DNA of 40,348 nucleotides, from positions 1-40,348 of the forward strand of contig UCKS01000057.1 of assembly GCA_900473045.1 (NCBI GenBank), read 5' to 3'. Numbering within the stretch: the first letter of the stretch is position 1; every line of letters starts with the position of its first letter. Below, piece after piece: positions 7,955-15,987 of this stretch. The notes beneath the pieces are model-generated. The model was given only the letters and a program-made list of their open reading frames with translations, did not search any database and was not told the origin of the DNA. Both the position numbers and the translations under genes were made by a program. The DNA is from Hyphomicrobiales bacterium. GTDB taxonomy: Bacteria; Pseudomonadota; Alphaproteobacteria; Rhizobiales; Rhizobiaceae.

Positions 7955-8780
7955 TGCCCTACTGACAGTGGAAGACCTCACCATCTCGTTTCCATCGGAT
8001 AACGGGCCTGTACCGGTCGTCAAATCCATCTCGCTCACGGTCGCCCGCGAGATCGTCGCCGTCGTCGGTGAATCCGGATCGGGCAAATCGCTGACCGGGC
8101 GGGCGATCATGGGTCTCCTGCCGTGCCGCGCGCATGTTCGTGCATCCCGCATGCTGTTCGAGGGCATCGATTTGCAGACGCTCGGTCCAGCCGGCTGGAA
8201 CGGTTTGCGCGGCAGCGGCATGGGGCTGATCCTGCAGGATCCGAAATTCTCGCTCAACCCTGCCCACCGCGTCGGTCGTCAGGTCGAGGAGGCGCTGCTG
8301 CTGCACACCAAACTTTCTGCAAGGGAGCGCAAGCAGCGCGCCCTCGATATGCTCGCCAGGGTCGGCCTGCCGGATCCGGAGCGGGTTTATGCAAGCTATC
8401 CAGCAGCACTCTCCGGTGGCATGGGACAGCGCGTGATGATCGCCGCCATGCTGATCAACAGGCCGATGCTGATCATTGCGGACGAACCGACTTCCGCGCT
8501 TGATCGCGGTTTGCAGGATCAGGTGCTCACCCTCCTGCGTTCACTGACAGAGGAATTCGGCATGGGGCTGCTGCTGATCAGCCATGATCTGCAGCAGGTC
8601 TCGCGTTATGCCGACCGGGTGATCGTCATGCGGCAGGGAGAGATCGTCGAGCGCCTGCCGGCGTCTGAGCTTGCGCAGGCGCAGACGGCCTACACGCGCG
8701 GCCTCTGGGCCGCCCGACCATCGTTCGCTACCTACGGGACCCGATTGCCAGTGTTTGAAGACAGTGGAAGGCCATCATGA
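7947..8780 (+). CDS. ABC transporter ATPase, DppD/OppD type
   Basis: This 277-residue ATPase is one of the two motor subunits of the importer. It shows Walker A GESGSGKS near residue 37, a Q-loop in LILQDPKFSLNP, the signature in YPAALSGGMGQR, Walker B in MLIIADEPTSALD and the switch His in LLISHDL. The C-terminal family extension for iron-sulfur binding that many OppD proteins carry is absent, so the protein is shorter than OppD's usual 320-330 residues. It overlaps the permease gene by eight bases and the next ATPase by four. Confidence 0.9.
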   Translation: MTDALLTVEDLTISFPSDNGPVPVVKSISLTVAREIVAVVGESGSGKSLTGRAIMGLLPCRAHVRASRMLFEGIDLQTLGPAGWNGLRGSGMGLILQDPKFSLNPAHRVGRQVEEALLLHTKLSARERKQRALDMLARVGLPDPERVYASYPAALSGGMGQRVMIAAMLINRPMLIIADEPTSALDRGLQDQVLTLLRSLTEEFGMGLLLISHDLQQVSRYADRVIVMRQGEIVERLPASELAQAQTAYTRGLWAARPSFATYGTRLPVFEDSGRPS

Positions 8781-9538
8781 CGTCAGCCGTTTCCGTCGAG
8801 CAATTATCAATTTCCTTCCCGTCAGCCAAGACGCGCTTCACGGCCGTCAGCGACGTCACGTTTTCTGTTGAAGAAGGCCAAACCTTCGGCCTGATCGGCC
8901 CTTCGGGATGTGGCAAAACCACTGTGCTGCGCGCCATAGCCGGGCTGAATACCGGCTGGACGGGCTTGATCGACATTTTCGGAGCAAAGCTCGAGCCGGG
9001 ACGGAAGATCACCGGCGATACCCGCCGCAATATCCAGATGGTATTCCAGGACCCCTATTCGTCGCTGCATCCCCGGCACCGGATCGCGCATATCCTTGGC
9101 GAGCCACTGAAGGTTCACGGCGCTGAAGGTATCGACGCTGCGGTGGGTATCGCCCTTGACCGGGTCGGGCTTTCACCCGCTCTTGCCGGGCGTTATCCCC
9201 ACCAGTTATCGGGCGGCCAGCGGCAGCGTGTCGCGATTGCCCGTGCGTTGCTGTTAAAGCCGAAACTGTTGCTGCTTGATGAACCGACATCCGCCCTCGA
9301 TGTGACCGTGCAGGCGGAGATCCTCAACCTGCTTAACGACCTGAAGGCCTCGCATCGTATGACGTTCATCCTTGTCAGCCATGATGCGGGGGTGATTGGT
9401 CACATGTGCGATCGCGGCGTCCTGATGAGCCACGGACGCATCGCCCGCGCACTCGACCGAGCGGCGCTATCGGAATTGACGGAAGACGCCGTCGAGGCCG
9501 CCGCCTGGGACGAAACGCCCGGATATCGAGGCAATTAG
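8777..9538 (+). CDS. ABC transporter ATPase, DppF/OppF type
   Basis: The 253-residue second ATPase, partner of the preceding one. It has Walker A GPSGCGKT, a Q-loop in IQMVFQDPYSSLHPRH (typical of DppF), signature QLSGGQRQR, Walker B LLLLDEPTSALD and switch region LVSHDAG. It ends the operon, 13 bases before the stop of a convergent hydrolase gene. Like the first ATPase it lacks a C-terminal oligopeptide extension. The five genes together are sufficient for a complete type I importer. Confidence 0.9.
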   Translation: MTSAVSVEQLSISFPSAKTRFTAVSDVTFSVEEGQTFGLIGPSGCGKTTVLRAIAGLNTGWTGLIDIFGAKLEPGRKITGDTRRNIQMVFQDPYSSLHPRHRIAHILGEPLKVHGAEGIDAAVGIALDRVGLSPALAGRYPHQLSGGQRQRVAIARALLLKPKLLLLDEPTSALDVTVQAEILNLLNDLKASHRMTFILVSHDAGVIGHMCDRGVLMSHGRIARALDRAALSELTEDAVEAAAWDETPGYRGN

Positions 9539-9551
9539 CCGGACCATTCTC

Positions 9552-10172
9552 TCAGTGGGACATGCCGGATTTGATCACGCCTCCGGCACGCGCCTCCCCA
9601 TTCTGCGCCGGGGGCAGGTCGTAACTTCTGCGCGCCTTCGCTTTCATTTTCAGCAGGGACAGCAGCTCGTAGCCGCCCGTCCATCGGCCGAAGCCGCTTT
9701 CGATGTTGATGTGGCCGGCCGGCCCGAGGTTTCTGACCTGCGTCTTCCAGAGGCGGCTGTAGAGCGACAGGCTTTCCAGCGGCATGTAGATATCGTTCAG
9801 GCTTCCGACCGTGATGGTTGGAAACGGCAGAGTGCGGGTCGGCATCCGGCCAAAATGGATGGCGCCCGGATGAAGCGTCTCCGTGGTCGATAGATCACAG
9901 GGGGCAACCAGCAGCGCCCCCTTGATCAATCTCGCCGATGGCCTGTCCGCGCATTTCGCGGCCAGCAGACAACCAAGGCTGTGCGCAACGATATAGGCTG
10001 GCCCTTCCTGAACAAGCACCTCTTCAAGACGGTCTGTCCAGGCTTCAACCTTTGGGGATTTCCAGTCGTCCTGCTCGACCAAACGGCTTTCCGCATCGTC
10101 CTTGAGCCAGAACCGTTGCCAATGCCCGTCATCGGACCCGTTCAGCCCAGGCAGGATCAGGGTGGATGTCAT
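9552..10172 (-). CDS. RBBP9/YdeN family alpha/beta hydrolase
   Basis: A serine hydrolase of the small RBBP9/YdeN family, predicted cytoplasmic. The nucleophile Ser lies in VAHSLGC, the Asp of the triad in SLNDIYM, and the His in GPAGHINIESGFGRW, which matches the family signature GH.N..SG.G.W. The N-terminal strand TLILPGLNGSDDGHWQ supplies the oxyanion loop. A GTG at 10187 is possible, but GAGGAA lies eight bases before ATG 10172, which I prefer. Substrates of this family are poorly known. A 62-residue gene lies 27 bases upstream on the same strand and is probably cotranscribed. Confidence 0.85.
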   Translation of the reverse strand: MTSTLILPGLNGSDDGHWQRFWLKDDAESRLVEQDDWKSPKVEAWTDRLEEVLVQEGPAYIVAHSLGCLLAAKCADRPSARLIKGALLVAPCDLSTTETLHPGAIHFGRMPTRTLPFPTITVGSLNDIYMPLESLSLYSRLWKTQVRNLGPAGHINIESGFGRWTGGYELLSLLKMKAKARRSYDLPPAQNGEARAGGVIKSGMSH

Positions 10173-10199
10173 TTGGTTGTTCCTCACCGTCTAACGCCG

Positions 10200-10388
10200 T
10201 CAGCTTTGGAAAGAGCGAGACCGTTCCAGGGCCGAGATTTCCTGCGAAATCTCGGAAATGCGCTCGCGCAGATCGCGCCGTGCCCGGTAACCCATTCCGG
10301 AAAATCCCGCATCATCCAGATCCAGCTTTGCTTCCAACTGGTCCCTCATGGTTTGAAGGCGGTCAAAATGTCTGAGCAAGCTCATCAT
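10200..10388 (-). CDS. Small coiled-coil protein of unknown function
   Basis: A 62-residue soluble protein with heptad-like helices (LLRHFDRLQTMRDQLEAKLDLDD and RRDLRERISEISQEISALERS), probably an alpha-helical hairpin or a coiled-coil dimer. GAGGA lies two bases before the first ATG and five before the second, so translation is likely to begin at the second Met (10385). No family is recognised. It precedes the RBBP9-like hydrolase on the same strand. Confidence 0.6.
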   Translation of the reverse strand: MMSLLRHFDRLQTMRDQLEAKLDLDDAGFSGMGYRARRDLRERISEISQEISALERSRSFQS

Positions 10389-10743
10389 GTCCTCACATCT
10401 GCACCGCGAAATCCCATGACCTGTCGATCAGGGCAGAGTGGTATTATTATCCATAAATTTAGTAGACAAAAGAAACTGCGGACTATCCGTGACCGCGATT
10501 GGGAAAATTCGAGCCTGTCGGTCGTTGAGGGCGTGGAAAAACGTCACGGGAAGTGTGTTTTTCAATTTTCAGGATGACATCGGCGCCATGCGTTCCAGAG
10601 AAGTGGCGACCGGCAAACGGTTACCCCAGTTGTCATGCGCAGAAAAGGAAGGACGCGGGTTTCATGGCGGGTAAAAAAGTGCAGGTTGGGATCCGACTTT
10701 GGGCAAAACGTTTAATTTCAAGGGCGCAGCAGGATGACATTCG
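10389..10743. other. Intergenic region without a recognised gene
   Basis: No frame here has a convincing ribosome site plus a protein-like sequence. The interval must contain the minus-strand promoter of the small gene at 10200-10388, and it leads into the promoter of the small RNA candidate. An 11-base word, CAGGATGACAT, occurs at 10570 and again at 10730. Confidence 0.5.
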
Positions 10744-10772
10744 TTGTTTGCAGCCGCTGCATTGAGCATACT
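10744..10772 (+). promoter_or_regulatory. Candidate sigma-70 promoter of the small RNA
   Basis: TTGTTT at 10744-10749 and CATACT at 10767-10772 are separated by 17 bases. Transcription would begin near 10779, exactly where the first stem of the RNA starts. Confidence 0.5.
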
Positions 10773-10778
10773 GATGGC

Positions 10779-10887
10779 GGTTGAAGTTCTCGGTGCCCTC
10801 TCCTCCCGGGCCATCGTTTTCAACCGTTCCCTCTGGAGGTTGATCCTTCAAAACTCGGGGCCTCCGTTTACTGGAGGCCTTTTTTTT
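10779..10887 (+). ncRNA. Small RNA candidate with anti-Shine-Dalgarno loop (alphar14/NfeR1-like)
   Basis: A region of about 109 bases without an ORF folds into three parts. Stem 1 pairs CGGTTGAA (10778-10785) with TTCAACCG (10819-10826); within it GCCC (10795-10798) pairs GGGC (10808-10811) and exposes the loop TCTCCTCCC. A weak second stem lies around 10834-10850. The third part is a terminator hairpin with eight T. A conserved CUCCUCCC-type anti-Shine-Dalgarno loop, a length near 110-120 bases and three stem-loops are, as I recall, features of the alphaproteobacterial alphar14 (NfeR1) small RNA family. Family assignment is from memory of these features, not from an alignment. Such RNAs act by pairing with ribosome sites of target mRNAs. 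Confidence 0.65.
10859..10887 (+). terminator. Rho-independent terminator of the small RNA
   Basis: GGCCTCC (10859-10865) pairs with GGAGGCC (10873-10879), loop GTTTACT, followed by eight T (10880-10887). No plus-strand protein gene lies within 1.3 kb upstream, so this terminator belongs to a noncoding transcript. Confidence 0.9.
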
Positions 10888-10916
10888 GACCTGTTTTGAA
10901 GCGTCACACACCCGCA

Positions 10917-11747
10917 CTATCCGGTTTTGGTTCGCCGCCGCAGGATCTCGATCTCGTGCCGGTCAAGCGCGCGGGCCGTACCCTTTGCCAAGTCACCCAA
11001 TTTTATATCGTCGATCGCGACGCGAACCAGTCGAAGGCATTCGATGTCCAGGCCCTTGAGCATTCTCCTGATCTGCCGGTAACGGCCCTCGCGCAACTCC
11101 ACTTCCAGCCAGGTGCTTCTTCCTCCCGAACGCAGGATGTTGACGGAGGAAGCCTTGAGCATCTCGCCGCCCTCGCAGACGCCGCCGCGCAGATGGGCGA
11201 TCATGTCGTCCGTCGGGGTGCCCCTCACCTGCACGTGATAGATCTTCCCGACATTGGTGACCGGGTCGAGCAGGCGTTGGGCGAGCACGGTATCATTGGT
11301 GAACAGCAGCAATCCTTCGCTTGCCTTATCCAACCGGCCGACGGGGGAAAGGAAAGGATTGTCCATCTGCGCCAGGCAATCGAAGACCGTTGGGCGCCCT
11401 TCCGGATCGACCCTGGTGGTGACCATGCCGCGTGGCTTGTTGAGCATGAGATAGACGCTGGATTGCGCAACAAGCCTTATGCCGTCGACCGCAATGATGT
11501 CCTTCTGAACGTCAGCCCATGTCAGGATATCGGTGACCACCCGCCCGCCCAGCGTCACGCGCCGTTCGGCGACCAGCGTTTCGGCTTGCGTACGCGAACA
11601 ATAGCCAAGTTTGGATAGCGCACGGCAGATGGTTGCGCGCGCGCCGTTGTCAAATGCCTGTTTAGCCAAGTCGAAGTATTCCGGAAGCTTTGCTGCCTGG
11701 ACTGCGCTGTGATACGCCACATCGTTTGCAGTTGCGCAACCAATCAA
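10917..11747 (-). CDS. RsuA/RluB family RNA pseudouridine synthase
   Basis: An enzyme that converts specific uridines of ribosomal RNA to pseudouridine. An N-terminal S4 RNA-binding domain (ATICRALSKLGYCSRTQAE...ERRVTLGGRVV) is followed by the catalytic domain: LMLNKPRGMVTT, then GRLDKASEGLLLFTND with the catalytic Asp of the GRLD motif, KIYHVQVRG, and EGRYRQIRRML near the C-terminus. The start is uncertain. The longest frame begins with TTG at 11747 and adds an odd N-terminus; GTG 11720 or TTG 11669 are alternatives, and none has a strong ribosome site. The target may be 16S or 23S rRNA, which sequence alone does not decide. The small RNA candidate lies just beyond its stop on the other strand. 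Confidence 0.88.
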   Translation of the reverse strand: MIGCATANDVAYHSAVQAAKLPEYFDLAKQAFDNGARATICRALSKLGYCSRTQAETLVAERRVTLGGRVVTDILTWADVQKDIIAVDGIRLVAQSSVYLMLNKPRGMVTTRVDPEGRPTVFDCLAQMDNPFLSPVGRLDKASEGLLLFTNDTVLAQRLLDPVTNVGKIYHVQVRGTPTDDMIAHLRGGVCEGGEMLKASSVNILRSGGRSTWLEVELREGRYRQIRRMLKGLDIECLRLVRVAIDDIKLGDLAKGTARALDRHEIEILRRRTKTG

Positions 11748-11847
11748 CAGGGCAGCGCGCGATCAAACGTGGGTGGGTATCGGAATCCCGTCGAACTGCA
11801 ACGGGTGCGCAATGGCGGTCGAGTGATCAAGTCAGAAACCTGGCCGT

Positions 11848-11916
11848 CCCGAACGTCAAGCCAGGGCTTCTTCAACGTTCGGGCTAAGTGCCGGTTTTCG
11901 AGAGTTTAGACTCTCG
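11848..11916. repeat. Two adjacent inverted repeats in the gap before the GntR gene
   Basis: CCCGAACGT (11848-11856) pairs with ACGTTCGGG (11875-11883), with a further AAGCC/GGCTT hairpin inside. It is followed by CGAGAGT/ACTCTCG (11899-11916, loop TTAG). The 11748-12095 interval otherwise holds no supported gene. The structures may be an untranslated leader, a small noncoding transcript or operators for the divergent genes. Confidence 0.4.
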
Positions 11917-12095
11917 CCGAAGGTGGATCACGATACGCGACATCATGCCGTTGCGTTTAGACAAACCCGGTTCGAAGTCAAGTCGGGCAGCCTGCGGCGC
12001 TTTATCCATCGGCGGTTCGTGTGAACCTGCGCGCGGCCTGTTGCCCGATGAAGCAGGAGGCACTATCCAATCAGATCGGCACGAAGGATTCCGCG

Positions 12096-12800
12096 ATGAG
12101 TGAAGACATGCAACCGGTTGCAGTTGAACGGAAGCGCGGCGAAGGCGCAAAATTCGTCTACGAAATCCTGCGCGACGACATATTGGACCTTGTCCTCGAG
12201 CCGGGAAGCCCGATTGACGAGATTCAGCTTTCGCAACGGCTGTCGATGTCGCGCACGCCCATTCGCGAAGCGCTGGTCAGGCTGGCAAGCGAAGGGTTGG
12301 TGACCACCCTTCCCAACCGCTCGACGGTGGTATCCCCGATCGACTTTCTCAACCTTCACACATTCTTCGATGCCATCACGCTGATGTATCGGGTCACGAC
12401 TCGCCTTGCTGCGCAACATTACAAATCCGGCGACCTCGACATCATCCGCCAGAAGCAGGCCGAATTCGCCAAGGCCGTCGCTGCCCAGGATGCGCTGGCG
12501 ATGATATCAACCAATCGCGACTTTCACGCTGCCATCGCGGATGCGGGGCGTAACGCCTACTTCATAGGGCTCTTCTGCCGCCTGCTTGATGAAGGGCGCC
12601 GTATCATGCGGATTTACTACTCGTCATTCGAAGACCGCCTGCCCCATCGTTACGTCGTCGAGCATGAGGATATGATCGCGGCAATCGAGGCGCGGGATAT
12701 CGATCTGGCCGATCGGCTGGCCGCTGCCCATGCGGACCAGATCGTCAAACAGATACAGCAGATGATCGCAAGCGACCGGCGGGTCAGCGTTCCACTTTGA
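12096..12800 (+). CDS. GntR family transcriptional regulator, FadR subfamily (FCD domain)
   Basis: A 234-residue repressor-type regulator. The N-terminal winged helix includes FVYEILRDDILDLVLEPGSPIDEIQLSQRL and the recognition helix SMSRTPIREALVRLASEGLV. The C-terminal all-helical FCD domain carries the ligand/metal-binding residues in NRDFHAAIADAGRN, HEDMIAAIEARD and AAAHADQI. The chosen ATG has AAGGA seven bases upstream; the longer open frame from 12021 has no such site. It lies upstream of, and in the same direction as, the glutamine-synthetase-like and permease genes and may regulate them, although a toxin-antitoxin pair lies between. No operator was recognised. Confidence 0.88.
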   Translation: MSEDMQPVAVERKRGEGAKFVYEILRDDILDLVLEPGSPIDEIQLSQRLSMSRTPIREALVRLASEGLVTTLPNRSTVVSPIDFLNLHTFFDAITLMYRVTTRLAAQHYKSGDLDIIRQKQAEFAKAVAAQDALAMISTNRDFHAAIADAGRNAYFIGLFCRLLDEGRRIMRIYYSSFEDRLPHRYVVEHEDMIAAIEARDIDLADRLAAAHADQIVKQIQQMIASDRRVSVPL

Positions 12801-13129
12801 CGGGCGGCCGCGCCGCGCTCTGTAAGGTTGATGCCTTCGATAGCGGAATATCAAGTGTCACATCAGCGATGATTTGTTCGACGTGTGGTACGCCGAATGG
12901 TCAAAGCTTGCGGGCGCTGTTCAGAAATACGCTGCCTGAATAAGATGAGGAGAGGCCCTTGCCCTCGCCTTCCCCTGCGATCCGCAATGGCGGACGCCGG
13001 CGGGCATCCACCTCGTCGGTCCCCGGTATTTTGGTTAGGATGCCGATTATAAGCAGTATCCCTTTGCTGCGGCTGCGACGTAATGCTATTTAGGTAGAAT
13101 ATTGCAAAACAGGAACCTAGGAGCCGACG
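12801..13129. other. Intergenic region upstream of vapBC
   Basis: No supported gene was found in these 329 bases. The last 60 bases are AT-richer (around 13080-13115, with TAGAAT as a possible -10) and probably contain the vapBC promoter. Confidence 0.4.
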
Positions 13130-13384
13130 GTGGCGCTCAGTATTAAAGATCCCAGGACCGAGCAGTTGGCCCGCGCTCTTGCCGAGCGTACCGGCGAGAG
13201 CATTACGACGGCCACACGCCGCGCCTTGGAAGAACGCCTTCGTCGCGTCGGCTCTGATGCCCGTAAAGCTGCGTTGCTCGATGACATGGCCGCCAGCCGC
13301 CGGCGCTGGATAGCATTGCCCGTACTGGATAGTCGCTCTGATGACGAGATCATCGGCTATGACGAGAACGGCTTGCCGCGCTGA
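13130..13384 (+). CDS. vapB: VapB-type antitoxin
   Basis: An 84-residue antitoxin that would neutralise the PIN toxin encoded immediately after it and repress the shared promoter. The N-terminal part (MALSIKDPRTEQLARALAERTGESITTATRRALEERL) is the ribbon-helix-helix type DNA-binding domain of Rv0623/PSK-type VapB proteins. The C-terminal tail (RSDDEIIGYDENGLPR) is the usual toxin-binding segment. It starts with GTG, six bases after AGGAG. Its stop codon overlaps the toxin start (TGATG), the standard coupled arrangement. Confidence 0.88.
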   Translation: MALSIKDPRTEQLARALAERTGESITTATRRALEERLRRVGSDARKAALLDDMAASRRRWIALPVLDSRSDDEIIGYDENGLPR

Positions 13385-13770
13385 TGGTTATTGACACCTC
13401 CGCCATCGTGGCAATTGCTCAGAACGAGCCGGAAGCTGTAATGTTCGAGCAAAGCATTGCGGATGATCCAATCCGTTTGATTTCGGCCGCCACCCTGTTG
13501 GAGGCTGCCATGGTTATCGAGGCCCGTCTTGGCGAGGCTGGCGGCAGCGAATTGGACCTGTGGATACACAAGGTCGGCGTCGAAATCGTCGCTGTCGAAC
13601 CCGATCATGCCGACCATGCGCGCCGCGCCTGGCGCCGCTATGGAAAGGGCCGGCATCCGGCCGGGTTGAACTTTGGCGACTGCTTTTCCTATGCACTGGC
13701 AGCTCTTACCGGTGAGCCACTCCTCTACAAAGGCAACGATTTTTCGCAAACCGATATAAGAGCGGCGTGA
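13384..13770 (+). CDS. vapC: VapC-type PIN-domain ribonuclease toxin
   Basis: A 128-residue PIN-domain toxin. The Mg-binding acidic residues are visible: Asp4 in VIDTSA, Glu40 in TLLEAAMV, Asp99 in FGDCFSYALA and Asp119 in GNDFSQTD. The full set suggests an active RNase; VapC proteins typically cleave tRNA or rRNA. The sequence is of the rhizobial type that pairs with an 84-residue VapB. The pair sits between a GntR gene and the glutamine-synthetase-like gene, all in one direction, with about 125 bases on its downstream side. Confidence 0.9.
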   Translation: MVIDTSAIVAIAQNEPEAVMFEQSIADDPIRLISAATLLEAAMVIEARLGEAGGSELDLWIHKVGVEIVAVEPDHADHARRAWRRYGKGRHPAGLNFGDCFSYALAALTGEPLLYKGNDFSQTDIRAA

Positions 13771-13895
13771 AACGTACGATGGAGTATCTTTCATCGCCCC
13801 AAATAGCTCCTCGACGCTGGCAAGGCGTGCGCCTACGATACTAGCCATCGAAATTGCATACCCCCTGCGATGCCAAAGCCCCAACGGAGTACATC

Positions 13896-15248
13896 ATGAC
13901 TAGCGAAACGAAGGGTCTGTTGGCTGGACAAGACGCAGGGCGTGGCGCCTATATTCTGGCAGCGACCTGCGATCTCAATGGCTGCTTTCGCGGAAAACGC
14001 GTGGAAGCAGTATCGCTCGACAAGATTCTAAAGAACGGCATCCGGATGCCGATGTCCTCCATCGGCGTCGATATCTGGGGCACCGATGTCTTCGCAAATT
14101 CCCTGACGCTGGATCAGGGCGATCTGGACGGTATTTGTGAACCGACGGAGCGTGGTCCAATCCCTTTGGCATGGTCCTCAACGCAGGCGCATTTCGTGCC
14201 GATGTGGATGCGCGCCGAAACGGGGGAGCCATTTTTCGGCGATCCGCGCCGGACGCTGGCCGATATCCTCGACAGATTCCGTGCCGTTCAATTGACCCCT
14301 GTCGTTGCGACGGAAGTCGAATTCTATCTGATCGATCCCAAATCGCCGCGGGCCAAGCCGTTGACCCAGATGCCGGTCGGCCATGCGGATGCCAAGGATA
14401 CGATCTACTCGCTGGAGGAACTGGCCGAGGTCGGGCCTTTCCTCGACGATGTCTACGCGATGGCTGCCGCATGCGGCGTAGCCGTCGATGCCGCAACGTC
14501 GGAGAGCGGGCCGAGCCAGTTCGAGTTCAATCTCGTGCATGGTCCCGATGCGCTGAAGGTGGGCGACGATACTGTGTTCTTCAAGCAAATCGTTCGCAAC
14601 ATGGCGCGTAAGCACGGCTTTGCCGCAACCTTCATGGCCAAGCCCTATCCTGCATACTCCGGTAGCGGGCTGCATGTGCATTTCAGCATCGTCGATGCGC
14701 AAGGCCGCAATGTCTTCGACAATGGCGGTCCGGAAGGCACTGTCTTGATGCGGCAGGCCGTTGCCGGTCTGATCGGCGCCATGCCGGATTGCACCGCTCT
14801 GTTTGCGCCGCATCTGAACTCGTTTCGTAGGCTCTGCCCGGATAGCCTGGCGCCCACCACGGCGGCCTGGGGTTATGAAAACCGGACGGCAGCGATCCGC
14901 ATTCCCGGCGGTCCTGCCGTTGCCCGGCGGATAGAACACCGGGTCGCGGGCGTCGACGCCAATCCTTATCTTGTGATCGCAGCCATTCTGGGCGCGGCGA
15001 TTGACGGGATCACCCGGCGCGCGGAACCGCCGATGCCAACGGCGGGTAACACCTATGCCAGCGACGCCAAGTCTCTTCCGGCAACATGGCCGGCCGCCCT
15101 CGATCTCTTCGAGCAGAGCGAGATCGTTAAACGCATTTTCCACCCGAAACTGATCGAGATGTTCTCGACCTGCAAACGCCAGGAACTCGCGGTCTTCAAC
15201 CGCGATATTTCCGACCTGGAATATGCCAGCTACCTTCACAGCGTTTGA
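13896..15248 (+). CDS. Glutamine synthetase-like gamma-glutamyl-amine ligase
   Basis: A 450-residue protein of the GlnA/PuuA family, which joins glutamate to ammonia or an amine using ATP. Visible family motifs are the glutamate-site Glu in ATEVEFYLID, SESGPSQFEFN, the active-site loop KPYPAYSGSGLHVHFSI (about residues 248-264), YENRTAAIRIP and the C-terminal NPYLVIAAILGAAIDGI. Length fits the GlnA-III/PuuA-like branch and not the nitrogen-assimilating enzyme with its adenylylated Tyr loop. GGAG lies six bases before the ATG. An ethanolamine-permease-like transporter follows downstream, so an amine such as ethanolamine, putrescine or another alkylamine is a reasonable but unproven substrate. 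Confidence 0.82.
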   Translation: MTSETKGLLAGQDAGRGAYILAATCDLNGCFRGKRVEAVSLDKILKNGIRMPMSSIGVDIWGTDVFANSLTLDQGDLDGICEPTERGPIPLAWSSTQAHFVPMWMRAETGEPFFGDPRRTLADILDRFRAVQLTPVVATEVEFYLIDPKSPRAKPLTQMPVGHADAKDTIYSLEELAEVGPFLDDVYAMAAACGVAVDAATSESGPSQFEFNLVHGPDALKVGDDTVFFKQIVRNMARKHGFAATFMAKPYPAYSGSGLHVHFSIVDAQGRNVFDNGGPEGTVLMRQAVAGLIGAMPDCTALFAPHLNSFRRLCPDSLAPTTAAWGYENRTAAIRIPGGPAVARRIEHRVAGVDANPYLVIAAILGAAIDGITRRAEPPMPTAGNTYASDAKSLPATWPAALDLFEQSEIVKRIFHPKLIEMFSTCKRQELAVFNRDISDLEYASYLHSV

Positions 15249-15617
15249 ACGGCCATACCGCAATCCAATGACGCGGCCGGTGTAATCCATTTTCGCTGCT
15301 TCCCCACTTTGGCATCGATGCCGACCGTGGGTCATTGTATGCGTGCGGGCTTTGCATCGTTTTTCGCGTCAAGGACTCAGCGCGCGTTCTCATACGGATT
15401 GATCCGCCGGTAATCTTCCGGAGTTTAAGCCGGATGCATGATGCAATTTTTCCTTTTGAGCCAATCATTCGTTCCTTGCGAGAGGAGAACCACAACCGTC
15501 GGGGATGCTGGGGCGGGTACGCACGTCAGTGCCCTCTTTTTCGGCAAATGCGGCATTTTGGCACATGGCTACCTTGACCAACCGGCCGATGCAGAATATT
15601 CGTTGGAGGAAAATAAT
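15249..15617. other. Intergenic region between ligase and membrane-protein cluster
   Basis: No supported gene is seen. The gap is long enough for the downstream cluster to have its own promoter. It ends in the palindrome described separately. Confidence 0.4.
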
Positions 15618-15632
15618 TTGCCTTTAAGGCAA
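15618..15632. promoter_or_regulatory. Perfect 15-base palindrome, candidate operator
   Basis: TTGCCTT-T-AAGGCAA is a perfect inverted repeat with one central base. It lies 34 bases before the first start codon of the membrane-protein/permease cluster. Position and symmetry fit a repressor or activator site; the binding protein is unknown, the GntR at 12096 being one candidate. Confidence 0.45.
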
Positions 15633-15666
15633 TATCGGACTTGAAAGCGTATTCTGGGAGGAACGC

Positions 15667-15978
15667 ATGATAATCCACGAGGCAGGTGCCGACGCGCACC
15701 TTGCGACGCGCATCGACAAGATGCATTCCCGCGATAGGGCAGGCCTGATTGTCTTCATAACGGTGTTGTGGTGCACGATGGTGTTCGCACTGGTGACGAT
15801 CTGGCCCTACATCGCCGTACCCGCCATCCGGATCATCCTGACAACCGCGTGTGGTCTGGTTCTGGTGTTCAACACGGCGGCGATCATCGCGATGCTGAAG
15901 CACTACAGCGAAGACAAGCATTTCATTTACGGGCTCGACCTCAAGCATCTCGACGAGATGCGCCGGCGCCGGCGCTAG
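15667..15978 (+). CDS. Small two-helix membrane protein, permease cluster subunit 1
   Basis: A 103-residue protein of unrecognised family with two predicted membrane helices (AGLIVFITVLWCTMVFALVTIW and IRIILTTACGLVLVFNTAAIIAML, about residues 26-77). A hydrophilic N-terminus and a charged C-terminus ending in RRRRR suggest that both ends face the cytoplasm. GGAGG sits before the ATG. It is the first of four genes separated by only 9-11 bases, ending in an APC permease, so it is likely to be made with, and perhaps bound to, that transporter. Confidence 0.78.
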   Translation: MIIHEAGADAHLATRIDKMHSRDRAGLIVFITVLWCTMVFALVTIWPYIAVPAIRIILTTACGLVLVFNTAAIIAMLKHYSEDKHFIYGLDLKHLDEMRRRRR

Positions 15979-15987
15979 GAGGGGATC

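Noticed and set aside
10570..10740. Repeated 11-base word CAGGATGACAT in the gap before the small RNA
   Set aside because: Two copies 160 bases apart with unrelated flanks; too short to distinguish from chance.
13357..13884. Minus-strand frame overlapping vapC and the following gap
   Set aside because: Most of it is vapC antisense. The short remainder has no recognisable protein or ribosome site.
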